Shown here: positions 27,849 through 36,796 of the stretch, one piece after another
Position numbering within the stretch: position 1 is the first letter of the stretch
Layout: each line of letters opens with the position of its first letter
DNA from: Anaerolinea sp.
GTDB taxonomy: Bacteria > Chloroflexota > Anaerolineae > Aggregatilineales > Aggregatilineaceae
Assembly (NCBI GenBank): GCA_020725705.1
Contig: DYEN01000353.1
Span: 1-36,796 of the forward strand
Reading direction: 5' to 3'
Length of the DNA stretch: 36,796 nt
Program-made: the position numbers and the translations under genes
Notes under the pieces: model-generated
What the model saw: only the letters and a program-made list of their open reading frames with translations
Database searches by the model: none
Told to the model about the DNA's origin: nothing

Positions 27849-27935
27849 GATGCGCCTTCCATCTGGATTTGCGTGGCGGTGGCAACAAAGCTCAACGGGG
27901 AACTGCGATGCCACGATGAATGTTTCCTTCCTATG

Positions 27936-27964
27936 AATATAGCGTGAACAGCCGGGGAGTCCAA
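27936..27964 (-). promoter_or_regulatory. Putative promoter for the thioredoxin-fold genes
   Basis: On - strand TTGGAC (27964-27959), 17-bp spacer, TATATT (27941-27936). Confidence 0.55.
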
Positions 27965-28097
27965 CGACGACAAGCGCCAGATCGGCCCGTTGGGAAGGCT
28001 GTACCAGTGGTGATGGCCGCCAATCGGGGTATACTGATGGTATCGGGACCGGAGCACCGCAGTTTTTCTCGACCGCCATCTAGTCAAAGCCCAGCAT

Positions 28098-28898
28098 TTG
28101 TCCATGATCTGGCTCTTTGCTTATTATGCGCTGCTGCTCGGCGGCCTTGCCGTGATGCTGATCGACGGGCTGGGGTGGGTGGCGTTTCTCGCCTATTTTG
28201 CCGGGATGCCTCTGGGCGCGCTGGCGGTCTGGTGGCTCAACCGCCGGTCGCTTGCGGCGCTTGGGACGGCGCCCTATCGCGGAATGCTGCGTCAGGTTGT
28301 GGTGGGGATGGTGGGGGCGGCAGCGGCTGCCGGAGCCGTATACGCCCTGCTGGCGGCGGCGGGATGGGCGTCGTTGGCCGGGCCGGAGCGGGCCGTGGGC
28401 CGGTTCTTGATCCTGCTGGCAGGGCAGCAATTGCTGGTCGCCGGGGTCGAGGAGCTGGCCTTCCGCGGGGTGCTCCAGTCGCTGCTGGTGGACCGTCTGG
28501 GTGGCGCGCGCGGCCTGGGAGCAGCTTCGGCGCTCTTCGGTGCGTTTCATCTGCCGAATCTGTTATATCAGGGCGTACCGGCCGGTCTGATCCCCATAGC
28601 ATTGATCGCTTTGACGGCGATGGGCGTGGTGTTTGGCGCGGCGTATGAGCGCAGCGATCGGCGGCTGGCGTTTCCGGTGGCGCTGCACGCCGGGTGGAAT
28701 ATCGCCGCCTATACCCTGGAAGACGGGCTGGGGCTGCGCCTGAATGGCCCGGCCTGGCTGGTGGGCCGTCCGGAATGGTTCCCGGAGTCTGGCCTGGCGA
28801 GCCTGGTCGGGCTGGCCCTGGTGGGTGGGCTGGTCTGGGTGCTGACGGCCCGGCCGTCTGGCGAGCCTGCGGCCAGAGTCGCGGAGTGGGGGCGTTAG
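28098..28898 (+). CDS. CPBP family intramembrane metalloprotease
   Basis: 'VAGVEELAFRGVLQSLL' (EExxxR), 'SALFGAFHLPN', 'FPVALHAGWNIAA'. Confidence 0.88.
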   Translation: MSMIWLFAYYALLLGGLAVMLIDGLGWVAFLAYFAGMPLGALAVWWLNRRSLAALGTAPYRGMLRQVVVGMVGAAAAAGAVYALLAAAGWASLAGPERAVGRFLILLAGQQLLVAGVEELAFRGVLQSLLVDRLGGARGLGAASALFGAFHLPNLLYQGVPAGLIPIALIALTAMGVVFGAAYERSDRRLAFPVALHAGWNIAAYTLEDGLGLRLNGPAWLVGRPEWFPESGLASLVGLALVGGLVWVLTARPSGEPAARVAEWGR

Positions 28899-28899
28899 A

Positions 28900-31800
28900 A
28901 TGGTTAGGGTGCGGGTCGGTGATGAGCTGTTACGGGCGCTTCCTGCCCCGCTGCTGGTGGTAAACAGCGAGACGCTGCGGATTGTCTTCGCCAACGCCGC
29001 CGCCGAAGAGCTTTTCGAGCAGAGCAACGATGCGCTCGAACGATGTACTCTGCCGGAGCTATGTCTTCCGGACAGGCGGGCGCGCGTGACGCGAGCGCTG
29101 CGAACACTGGAAGACGGGCAGCAACTTCGCCTGCGCGAGGCGTTGTGGGTGGGCCATACGCGGCAAATGACCGCCGAATGGAACATCAGCACGGCATCTC
29201 TGGGCGGCGAGCGCGTGTTGCTGGTTATCGTCCGCGACGTTGGCGCGCCGGGCGAGAGCGAGCGCCGCGCCCGTTCGCGCGGCACGCGGCGGCGCAGCCG
29301 GGATGAGCGGCGCCAGGACCTGGTTGTGCGCGTCGATCCGCAGGGGTGCTTTATCTCGGCCAACGACGCCTGTTGCCGGCTGTTCGGCCGCACACGTGAA
29401 GAACTGGTCGGGAGCAACGCCCTGTCGTTTGTTCATCCGGATGACATCCCCGCCGCGATGAGCGCGCGCCGCGCCCTGCGCTCCGGCACTCAGCGGGTCG
29501 AGGTCGAGTTGCGTGTCCGGACGGTACACGGGTGGCGCTGGCTGCGCTGGGAGAGCCACCCGGTACAGAATGATGCGGAGCACGTGACGGAGATCCACTC
29601 CATCGGGCGCGACGTGACGGGCGAAAAGCTGGACGAGGCGGCTCACACTCAGTCGGATGAGATGGTGCGCGCGCTGCTCAACGCGCCGATGTACGCCGCG
29701 GTGCTGGTGGATCGCGAGGGGAAAATTCTGGTCGCCAACGAAACTGCCGCGCACTACCTGAACACCACAGCCGCCGAGCTGACCGGGCGCTCGTTCCAGC
29801 TTCTGCTGCCCGACGACGGCGTCAAGGAACGGTCTGTGCGGCTGCGGCGCGCCTTTGAAACAGGCGAACCGCAGCACTTCGAGGACGAGCGCGACGGCAA
29901 TATTTTTGAGATTGCCATCTACCCCCTGCGCAACAGCCAGAATCAGGTGGATCGGGTCGCGATCTTTGCCCGCGACATGACCGGCCAAAAGCACGCCGAG
30001 GACGCCATGCGGCGTCAGGATATGCTGCTGCAGGGCGTCGCCCGCGCCACCCAGCGCTTGATGCAGCCGGGCGACCACGAGCGTGTGGTGAACGAAGCCC
30101 TGCAGATCTTGGGGCAGGCATCCGACAGCGATTACGCGTATATTTTCCAGATCGTCCCGCTGTCAGACGGCAGCGACATCCAGCTTGTGCAGCAGAATTT
30201 GTGGTCTCGCCTGGGCGACGGCGAGGCCGGCGTAGGCTGGCCTAATCCGATTCTGGTGCGCGCCAACGGCCTGGAAAACCTCTACGCCCTGCTGGAGCGG
30301 CATGAGATCGTCAGCGGCAGCACCGAGACCCTGGCCGCGCTGCGCACACCGTTTCTGGAACGGTGGGGAATCCGCTCGCTGCTTGCCGCGCCGATCTTCA
30401 TTGACGCGCGGCTGTGGGGGTTCGTCGGGCTGCACGACCGCTGCGAGGCTCGCGAGTGGTCCCGGCAGGAAGCCAGCGCGCTACAGACGATGGCCGCCAG
30501 CATTGGCGCGGCCAAACAGCGCGAGCAGGTCGAAACCCGGCTGCGGCGCGAGCGCGAGATCGCCGACACGCTGCGCGAAATCGGCACGGTGCTGACCTCA
30601 ACGCTCGACCTGGACGAAATGCTGGCCCGGCTGCTGGATCAGGCCCGCCGGATCGTCCCCTATGACTCGGCCAACGTGATGCTGATCCGCGACAACGAGG
30701 CGCGGATTGTACACTGCATCGGGCACGATGCCTTTGGCACCCCGTTGGAGCTGGTCCGGCAGGTGCGGTTCTCGCTGGACGGCTCGCCGTATATCGGGCA
30801 GATCGTCCGGCGTGGCACACCGTTGCTGGTGCCGGATGTCGCACGCAGCCCGGTCTGGAAGCACACGCCGGGGACGGCGCATATCCGCTGCTGGCTGGGG
30901 ATGCCGATCCTGGTGCGGGGCGAGGTGGTGGGGCTGTTCGCGCTGGACTCGGTCACGCCGGAGTATTTCAACGACGAACATATTCGCATGTTGCTACCGT
31001 TTGCCCAGCAGGCTTCGGTCGCGTTTGAAAACGCCCGGCTCTACGAGCAGCAGCGCGCCCAGGCCGCCGAGCTGGCCGCGCGGCTTGAGCAGCTCGACGC
31101 GCTTCACAGCGCCAGCCAGTCGATCCTCTCGACGCTGGACCTGGACGTGATCCTCTCGCGCTTCGCCGAGCAGATGACGCACCTGACGCGCTCGGCCAGC
31201 ACGACGATCTGCGATTTCGACGTCGAGACGCGTTCCGGTGTGGTGCAGGCGGTCTGGCCCGAAGATGATCGTGCTTGCAAGCGCGGCGACCGCGTGGATT
31301 TCGGCTCACCGCTGCTGCAGCCTGTGATCGACGAGCACCAACTCGTGCGTCTCACCGCCGACGAAGCGTGCCAGGCGTTCCCCGGCAGGCGCTTCCTGGA
31401 GCGGATTCACGAGCTGGTCGTCGTGCCGGTGTTCAGTCACACGCGCACGCTGGGTGTGGCGCTGCTGCGCGATTACGAGCCGACGCATGCCTTCAGCGAG
31501 GACGACCTGCAAACCTGCCGCGCGCTGGCGAACCAGGCCGCAATCGCGTTCGAACAGGCGTTGCTGTTCAGCGATATTCGCGAGCTGGAGCGCGTCAAGT
31601 CCGAAATGATCCGCCTCGCCTCGCACGACTTGCGCGGGCCGCTGACCCGGCTTCAGGCGTATCTGGAAGTCTTCGCCGGCCAGTTCGAGCACCTGCCCCC
31701 CGAACGGCGGCAAATGTATCTACGCCAGGCACGTGAGACGGCGGACCAGATGCAGCAGATCGTCTCCGATCTGCTCTCGCTGGAGCGGATCGAGAAGCAG

Positions 31801-32277
31801 CACCGCGTGGCACAGCCGCTCGTCTGGGCGGACCTGATCGCGCGCGCGCTGGACACCGCCCAGGCCGAGCTGGCTGAAAAGCATCACGAGCTGGTGGTCG
31901 AGTGCGCGGATGATCTGCCGGTTGGGCGCGGTGACCCGGTCCGCCTGGCGCGCGCGATCTACAACCTGATCGCCAACGCGATCAAATACACCCCCGCCGG
32001 GGGCCGGATCACCGTGCGCGGGCGCGTCAAACTTTACGGCGACACGCCCTGCGTGGCGATCGAAATCGAAGACACCGGGATCGGTATTCCCCTGGATCAG
32101 CAGGCCCGGCTGTTCGAGCCGTTCTACCGCGTCGAGCAGGACGCCGCCGCCGATATCCCCGGCCTGGGGCTGGGGCTGTCGGTCGTCAAGGCGGCGGTTG
32201 CCTACCACAACGGCAAAGTCTACGTGGATAGCGAACCGGGCAAGGGCAGCCTGTTCGGCTTCTGGATCCCGGTTTAG
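28900..32277 (+). CDS. Multi-PAS, multi-GAF sensor histidine kinase (1125 aa)
   Basis: Three PAS-like and three GAF-like segments; HisKA 'EMIRLASHDLRGPLTRLQAYLE'; HATPase 'NLIANAIKYTPAGGRI', 'EDTGIGIPLDQQARLFEPFYRV', 'GLGLGLSVVKAAVAYHNGKVYVDSEPGKGSLFGFWIPV'. Confidence 0.92.
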   Translation: MVRVRVGDELLRALPAPLLVVNSETLRIVFANAAAEELFEQSNDALERCTLPELCLPDRRARVTRALRTLEDGQQLRLREALWVGHTRQMTAEWNISTASLGGERVLLVIVRDVGAPGESERRARSRGTRRRSRDERRQDLVVRVDPQGCFISANDACCRLFGRTREELVGSNALSFVHPDDIPAAMSARRALRSGTQRVEVELRVRTVHGWRWLRWESHPVQNDAEHVTEIHSIGRDVTGEKLDEAAHTQSDEMVRALLNAPMYAAVLVDREGKILVANETAAHYLNTTAAELTGRSFQLLLPDDGVKERSVRLRRAFETGEPQHFEDERDGNIFEIAIYPLRNSQNQVDRVAIFARDMTGQKHAEDAMRRQDMLLQGVARATQRLMQPGDHERVVNEALQILGQASDSDYAYIFQIVPLSDGSDIQLVQQNLWSRLGDGEAGVGWPNPILVRANGLENLYALLERHEIVSGSTETLAALRTPFLERWGIRSLLAAPIFIDARLWGFVGLHDRCEAREWSRQEASALQTMAASIGAAKQREQVETRLRREREIADTLREIGTVLTSTLDLDEMLARLLDQARRIVPYDSANVMLIRDNEARIVHCIGHDAFGTPLELVRQVRFSLDGSPYIGQIVRRGTPLLVPDVARSPVWKHTPGTAHIRCWLGMPILVRGEVVGLFALDSVTPEYFNDEHIRMLLPFAQQASVAFENARLYEQQRAQAAELAARLEQLDALHSASQSILSTLDLDVILSRFAEQMTHLTRSASTTICDFDVETRSGVVQAVWPEDDRACKRGDRVDFGSPLLQPVIDEHQLVRLTADEACQAFPGRRFLERIHELVVVPVFSHTRTLGVALLRDYEPTHAFSEDDLQTCRALANQAAIAFEQALLFSDIRELERVKSEMIRLASHDLRGPLTRLQAYLEVFAGQFEHLPPERRQMYLRQARETADQMQQIVSDLLSLERIEKQHRVAQPLVWADLIARALDTAQAELAEKHHELVVECADDLPVGRGDPVRLARAIYNLIANAIKYTPAGGRITVRGRVKLYGDTPCVAIEIEDTGIGIPLDQQARLFEPFYRVEQDAAADIPGLGLGLSVVKAAVAYHNGKVYVDSEPGKGSLFGFWIPV

Positions 32278-32669
32278 CCTGCGCCGGGTGAGGGGTCGCC
32301 GGACCCGGCGGCGCGCTCGGCGAGCAGCACGTCCATCGTGTCGAAGGCGTGCCGCAGGTGCGGGATCACGATCGACCCGCCGACGATCAGGCCCACATTC
32401 AGCGCCTCGATCAGTTCCTCTTCGCTCAGGCCGAGCGCCACACACTGGATCAGGTGATAGTCGACGCAGTCGTCGCAGCGCAGCACCAGCGACGCAACCA
32501 GCCCCAGCAACTCCTTGGTGCGCGCGTCGAGCGCCCCGTCATGGTAGGCGGACGTGTCCAGGTTGAAGAACCGCTTGATGCCGAGATGATCGGCGCTGAG
32601 GATGCGCGCGTTCTGGCGCTCGCGCTCCTGCCGGAATCTCTCCAACCGCGCGCGCCGTTCGTCGTTCAT
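32274..32669 (-). CDS. Carboxymuconolactone decarboxylase / AhpD-like protein
   Basis: 'ALDARTKELLGLVASLVLRCDDCVDYHLIQCVALGLSEEELIEAL' with CxxCxxxH motif. Confidence 0.88.
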   Translation of the reverse strand: MNDERRARLERFRQERERQNARILSADHLGIKRFFNLDTSAYHDGALDARTKELLGLVASLVLRCDDCVDYHLIQCVALGLSEEELIEALNVGLIVGGSIVIPHLRHAFDTMDVLLAERAAGSGDPSPGAG

Positions 32670-32685
32670 GGGGTGTGCTCTCCTG

Positions 32686-32931
32686 TCAACCGCCCGCAAT
32701 GTACGGAAAGATCGAGATCTGGTCGCCGTCGTGCAGGACGGTCTCAGGCTCGGCCTGCACGCCGTTGACCGCCAGATGCCAGACCGGGACGTGATCGTGC
32801 AGCGCGGGGATCTCGGCCAGCAGGCGTTCGACGGCCTGGCCGAGCGTCGCGCCGGCGGGCAGGTCCAGCATGACGCCGGGCCGGCCCGCAGTTGTCCTCA
32901 GGCTCGCCAGAAAACGCACGTCAACGTTCAT
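32686..32931 (-). CDS. MoaD/ThiS-family ubiquitin-like sulfur carrier
   Basis: 81 aa; 'VNGVQAEPETVLHDGDQISIFPYIAGG' with C-terminal Gly-Gly. Confidence 0.82.
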   Translation of the reverse strand: MNVDVRFLASLRTTAGRPGVMLDLPAGATLGQAVERLLAEIPALHDHVPVWHLAVNGVQAEPETVLHDGDQISIFPYIAGG

Positions 32932-34037
32932 CGGCTGTCTGTGCTCTCCTCGCCGGCGGGTTCTGCTTTGGCGCGGCGGCGGGCGGCGCGCTGCACCTCG
33001 GCCTTGAGCTGCCCGCACCCGGCCTGAATGTCGATCCCGCGCCGGACGCGCACCGTGCTGGTGATGCCGTGGCGCGTCAGAACGCGCTGGAACGCGGCGA
33101 CGCGCTGCGGATCCGAGGGACGCCCGCCGTACTCCGGGGTGGGGTTGAGCGGGATCAGGTTGACGTGCGCTTTGGTCCCTTCCAACAGCGCGCCGAGCCG
33201 CTCGGCCTGCTCCGGCGTGTCATTCTCGCCAGCGATCAGCGCCCACTCAAACGTAACGCGCCGCCCGGTGCGCGCGATGTACTCGCGGACCGCGTCCATC
33301 AGTTCGCGCAGGGGCCAGCGCCGGTTGATCGGCAGCAGCTTACTGCGTTCCTCGTCGGTGGCCGCGTGCAGGCTGATCGCCAGCTTGACCTGCAAGCCCT
33401 CGTCCGCGAAGCGGCGAATGGCCGGGACCAGCCCCACCGTGCTGACGGTGATGTGGCGCTGGCCGATGTTCAGGCCGCGCTCGTCGTTGAGCCGCCGGAT
33501 GGCTTCGAGCGTGGCGTCGTAGTTGTGGAACGGTTCGCCCATGCCCATCAACACGACGTTGCTCAGGCGCTCGCCTTCGGCTTCAAGCTGGCGCGCGAAA
33601 ATCAGCGCCTGTTCGACGATCTCGCCCGCCGTCAGGTGCCGGGCAAAGCCCATCTGGCCGGTGGCGCAGAAGACGCAGCCCATCGCGCACCCGGCCTGCG
33701 TGCTGATGCAGGCGGTCCGGCGCTCGTCGTCATATTCCATCAGCACGCTCTCGATCATCTGGCCGTCCGGCAGGCGCAGCAGATGTTTGACCGTCTGCCC
33801 GTCGCTAGAGCGCAGCTCGGCGACCGGTTCCAGCCGGGTGATGGTGAACTCATCGGCCAGGCGTGCGCGCAGGTCTGCCGGCAAGTTGGTCATGGCCGCG
33901 AAGTCCGTCACCTTGCGGCGATAAAGCCACTCCCAAAGCTGCCGCGCGCGGTAGGCGGGTTGATGCCATGTGGCCAGCAACCCGGTCAGTTCGTCCAACG
34001 AGAAATCGTAGATCGCTTTCTTCACATCAGTCCTCAT
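32928..34037 (-). CDS. rlmN: 23S rRNA (adenine2503-C2)-methyltransferase
   Basis: 'ACISTQAGCAMGCVFCATGQMGFARHLTAGEIVEQ' (CxxxCxxC radical SAM), 'NVVLMGMGEPFHNYDATLEAIRRL', 'LAISLHAATDEERSKLLPINR'. Confidence 0.96.
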   Translation of the reverse strand: MRTDVKKAIYDFSLDELTGLLATWHQPAYRARQLWEWLYRRKVTDFAAMTNLPADLRARLADEFTITRLEPVAELRSSDGQTVKHLLRLPDGQMIESVLMEYDDERRTACISTQAGCAMGCVFCATGQMGFARHLTAGEIVEQALIFARQLEAEGERLSNVVLMGMGEPFHNYDATLEAIRRLNDERGLNIGQRHITVSTVGLVPAIRRFADEGLQVKLAISLHAATDEERSKLLPINRRWPLRELMDAVREYIARTGRRVTFEWALIAGENDTPEQAERLGALLEGTKAHVNLIPLNPTPEYGGRPSDPQRVAAFQRVLTRHGITSTVRVRRGIDIQAGCGQLKAEVQRAARRRAKAEPAGEESTDSR

Positions 34038-34046
34038 TCCGTCCGG

Positions 34047-35624
34047 CTAGCGCCGCCGTAGCAGCAGCCCCACCCCGATCAGCACCAGCGCCGACCCCGC
34101 CGCCACAAACGCCGCGCCCAGCATCCCGGTTTCGTCCAGGCGTGCCGCGCTTGCGGCGGGCGTTGCCTGGGTGGGGCGCGGGGCCAGAGTCGGCAGGCTG
34201 CCGGGCGGCAGCGGCGTGTTGGTTGGGGGGCGGGGGTCGGTGGGCAGCGCCCGCATGTCGATCACAGGTGGGGCCACGTTGCCGAGCAGCGTCGGCGTCG
34301 GCGAGGGCGAGGGCGTCGGCGTGTGGCTTGGCGTCGGGCTGGGCGGGATCGGCGTCGCGGTCGGCGCCAGAGTGGGGCTGGGCGCCGGAGTCTGATACAG
34401 CGTCCGGCTGGCCGCCCGCCCGGCCTCGTCGAACCCGATCCACTGCTGCCAGGTATCCCATAGCGCCGCCGGGAGCGTGTCGTCCAGCGCCGCCAGCGCC
34501 TCGTCAAACGGTACCCCGTCTGCCACCGCCCGTGCAACCTCAAACGGCGTGTCGGGACCGTTGCGATCGGCCAGATAGCGCACCAGCAGCGCGCTCTGCG
34601 CCTGCCACAGCTCGCGCTCGTAGCGCGAGGCGCCGGCGGCGGGTTGATCGGCCAGCGCGGCGGCGGGCAGCAGCGCGCCGTCTTCCAGGGCGGCGCGCGC
34701 CATTTCCAGCGCGGCGAGATCGCCTCGCGGGCGGTAGAGCGCGGCCAACCCGGCAGCGAACCAGGCCGGGACCTCGACCCCGGACTCCTGCCATAGCGCG
34801 CCGTACGTCCGCCGCGCCATCTCGACCGCCAGCCGGTCGCGCAGGTCGCTGAAGCCAAACGACGTCCGCTGCACGAAGATCAACCCGGCCCCGCTGTAGA
34901 CGCGCTCGTGCTGCTCGACGGGGCAGGCGAACATCCGCCCGTTGACCGGCGAGAGGATGCCGGGCGCGCGCGTGCCGGTCCCCGGATCGGTGATCGTCAG
35001 GCAGAGCGGCGCGTCCGGATCGTAGATCACGAACTCGAAGGACGGCTGCTGCCCGGTGTGCGCGCGCAGGGCGGCCAGGACCGGCTCCAGCTCGGCGGCG
35101 ATGCGCGCGCCGCCCAGGCTGGCGTTGTGCCAGCGCAGCACCAGCGGCGGCTGCCCGGCAGCGTGCCAGTCAAAGCGCGGATCCTGATAGGGAGCCTCGC
35201 CGCCGGCCACCGACGGCACGCCATCTTGCGTCTCGACGGTCCAGGTGTACGCAAGCGGCTCGAACGGTCGCGGATAGGGCGGGCCGTCCAGTTCCCATGT
35301 GACGAGCAGATCGGCGGATGTCTCGCCGCGGCGCAACAGGTACGGCTCGACGTCGGCGGCGGAGAAGGTGCGCAGCACGTCCCCGTGCTGGCGGATGACC
35401 AGCTCAACACGGGCGATGGCGTCCGGCGGCGCTTCGACCCCGGCCACGAACTGGATCGCGGCCGGGAAGATCACGGTCATGCTGGTGAAGGCAATCGCGC
35501 CGGTTTCCGGCTCTAGCGTGCCGTCCTGCGCAGCGACCCGGGCAGGCGGCGCCAGCAGCAAGCTGCTGACCAGCACCATGATCATCAGCACCCCTGCGCT
35601 CCGCGAGCGTTCGACTCTCGGCAT
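34047..35624 (-). CDS. Peptidase-MA-like surface protein with Pro/Thr-rich stalk and C-terminal TM anchor; catalytic residues apparently lost
   Basis: Signal peptide; 'VEVPAWFAAGLAALYRPRGD' in place of WFNEG; 'LAVEMARRTYG' in place of HExxH; PT-rich linker, then 'GMLGAAFVAAGSALVLIGVGLLLRRR'. Confidence 0.75.
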   Translation of the reverse strand: MPRVERSRSAGVLMIMVLVSSLLLAPPARVAAQDGTLEPETGAIAFTSMTVIFPAAIQFVAGVEAPPDAIARVELVIRQHGDVLRTFSAADVEPYLLRRGETSADLLVTWELDGPPYPRPFEPLAYTWTVETQDGVPSVAGGEAPYQDPRFDWHAAGQPPLVLRWHNASLGGARIAAELEPVLAALRAHTGQQPSFEFVIYDPDAPLCLTITDPGTGTRAPGILSPVNGRMFACPVEQHERVYSGAGLIFVQRTSFGFSDLRDRLAVEMARRTYGALWQESGVEVPAWFAAGLAALYRPRGDLAALEMARAALEDGALLPAAALADQPAAGASRYERELWQAQSALLVRYLADRNGPDTPFEVARAVADGVPFDEALAALDDTLPAALWDTWQQWIGFDEAGRAASRTLYQTPAPSPTLAPTATPIPPSPTPSHTPTPSPSPTPTLLGNVAPPVIDMRALPTDPRPPTNTPLPPGSLPTLAPRPTQATPAASAARLDETGMLGAAFVAAGSALVLIGVGLLLRRR

Positions 35625-35699
35625 CTTCCTGATCCTGTCTGCGGCAGTTGCGCCCTGAATCCTAGCATCATCTCCGCGCGCTGTCATCCGCACGGGACG

Positions 35700-35728
35700 A
35701 AAAAAGGCCGCCCACCGGGGAGCGGCCC
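35700..35728 (-). terminator. Intrinsic terminator for the 35764-36796 gene
   Basis: On - strand GGCCGCTCCCCGGTGGGCGGCCTTTTTTT. Confidence 0.8.
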
Positions 35729-35763
35729 TGTCCGCACGCGGCGCGGCGACCGGGCAGCGTGCC

Positions 35764-36796
35764 TCAGCGCCCAAACGGCGTGACCGTCGGGAAGGTGAAG
35801 AGCGTGGGCGTCGGAACGAGTGTCGGCGCAGTTTCCGAGGCGCCGAGCCACACACGCCAGCGGCTCTCGATCTCGCGCAAGCTCAGGCCGGTGACCTGCT
35901 CCAGCGCGGCGTTGCGCCCGGTTCCGCCGCGGATAAGCTGCATCAGCTCGCGGTGCGCCTCGATCCCGTAGGTCTCGGTTAACCACAGGAAGAAGGTGTA
36001 GCCGATGTCGTAGCCGTCGCGCGCGTTGGTCCCGCGGATCGACGGGCCGGAATCTTCGAGCAGGTTCGGCAGGCGACCGCTGCGCGCGATTTCGCGCACC
36101 CGCGCCAGGTAGTCGTACTGCTGGTTGGCCTCGAAGAAGGTGGCGTTGCCTTCGTTGAACCAGCTCACCGGCAGAAAGCCGACGAATTCGTCCTGATACA
36201 TATGCGCGATCTCGTGCGGAACGGTGCCGTAGGCCAGATCGTGGTAATCGGTTCCGTTGACGCGCTGCACGGTCGCACCCCAATCCGAGCTGGTCGTGCC
36301 CAGGATACGCGGGTTGACATAGGTGATCTGCCATTCTTCCCACGCTTCGCGGTCGCCGAAGAGGATGGCGCGCGGCTTATAGGGCAGCAGGCCGCCCCAC
36401 GCTTCGCGGAACAGCTCGCGCTGCTGCGCCATGGCGTCAACCACCATCTCGCCGACTTCGGCGGGCAGGCTCTCGGTGAAGACGATGATGTCTTCGCTCT
36501 CGGTGCGGATCCACTCGCGCGAGGGGTCCTCGTACTCAACCGAAACCGGCTCGGAGACGAAGCTGTTCCCGGCGGTGTCGGTTGCCTGCCAGGTGTAGGT
36601 GACGCCCAGCCACGGGGGGACGGCGTCTGCACCGCTGGCTTCCCACGTCGCGACCCAGCGATCCGTCTCCGGGTCGTACTGCGCCGGGCGGCTGCGCTGC
36701 GTGCCCGGGGCGTGTGACCAGACGACTCTCGCCCGCGCTACGTCGCCCGCGCTGCTGGTGATCTGCGCGCTGAAGCGGAAGCCTGCCGGGTACTGG
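35764..36796 (-). CDS. Peptidase MA-like (gluzincin) metallopeptidase, 5'-truncated by window edge
   Basis: 'VPHEIAHMYQDEFVGFLPVSWFNEGNATFFE' (HExxH plus downstream E); frame stays open upstream to 36796 (QYPAGFRFSAQITSSAGDVARARVVWSH...). Confidence 0.85.
   Translation of the reverse strand, partial: QYPAGFRFSAQITSSAGDVARARVVWSHAPGTQRSRPAQYDPETDRWVATWEASGADAVPPWLGVTYTWQATDTAGNSFVSEPVSVEYEDPSREWIRTESEDIIVFTESLPAEVGEMVVDAMAQQRELFREAWGGLLPYKPRAILFGDREAWEEWQITYVNPRILGTTSSDWGATVQRVNGTDYHDLAYGTVPHEIAHMYQDEFVGFLPVSWFNEGNATFFEANQQYDYLARVREIARSGRLPNLLEDSGPSIRGTNARDGYDIGYTFFLWLTETYGIEAHRELMQLIRGGTGRNAALEQVTGLSLREIESRWRVWLGASETAPTLVPTPTLFTFPTVTPFGR

Noticed and set aside
28007-28035. TATACT at 28030-28035 as a CPBP promoter
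   Set aside because: The -35 position (GTGGTG) is poor; not strong enough to list as a feature.
32892-34061. 389-aa plus-strand ORF opposite rlmN
   Set aside because: Antisense shadow of rlmN, which has unambiguous radical-SAM motifs.

Overview
High-GC bacterial chromosomal window, probably Chloroflexota/Anaerolineae-like (inferred from protein flavour, not tested). Contents in order: a GH125-like glycosidase fragment, flippase and SAM methyltransferase; a GH13 enzyme ending at an intergenic palindrome; a PadR regulator; a FecB/C/E-type metal-complex ABC transporter; an EamA exporter; a TatA/B-like protein; a GntR/FCD regulator with its own operator-like repeats; korAB; sucCD; an Ile-type T-box leader heading a GNAT-TPR-hyp-hyp-ileS cluster; TraR/DksA and lspA; an aldo/keto reductase, icd and two thioredoxin-fold proteins; a CPBP protease; a 1125-aa PAS/GAF sensor kinase; a CMD-MoaD-rlmN cluster; and two tandem peptidase-MA-like surface proteins, one of which appears to have lost its catalytic motifs. 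The most unusual feature is a pair of homologous, stop-codon-abutting, 10-bp-periodic inverted decamer arrays (about 14857-15105 and 24369-24569). Each is centred on a conserved GCAGCGG/CCGCTGC hairpin with a loop of exactly 20 nt. They look like a repeat family with terminator features that I cannot match to a known class. No CRISPR array, tRNA, rRNA or transposase was recognised.
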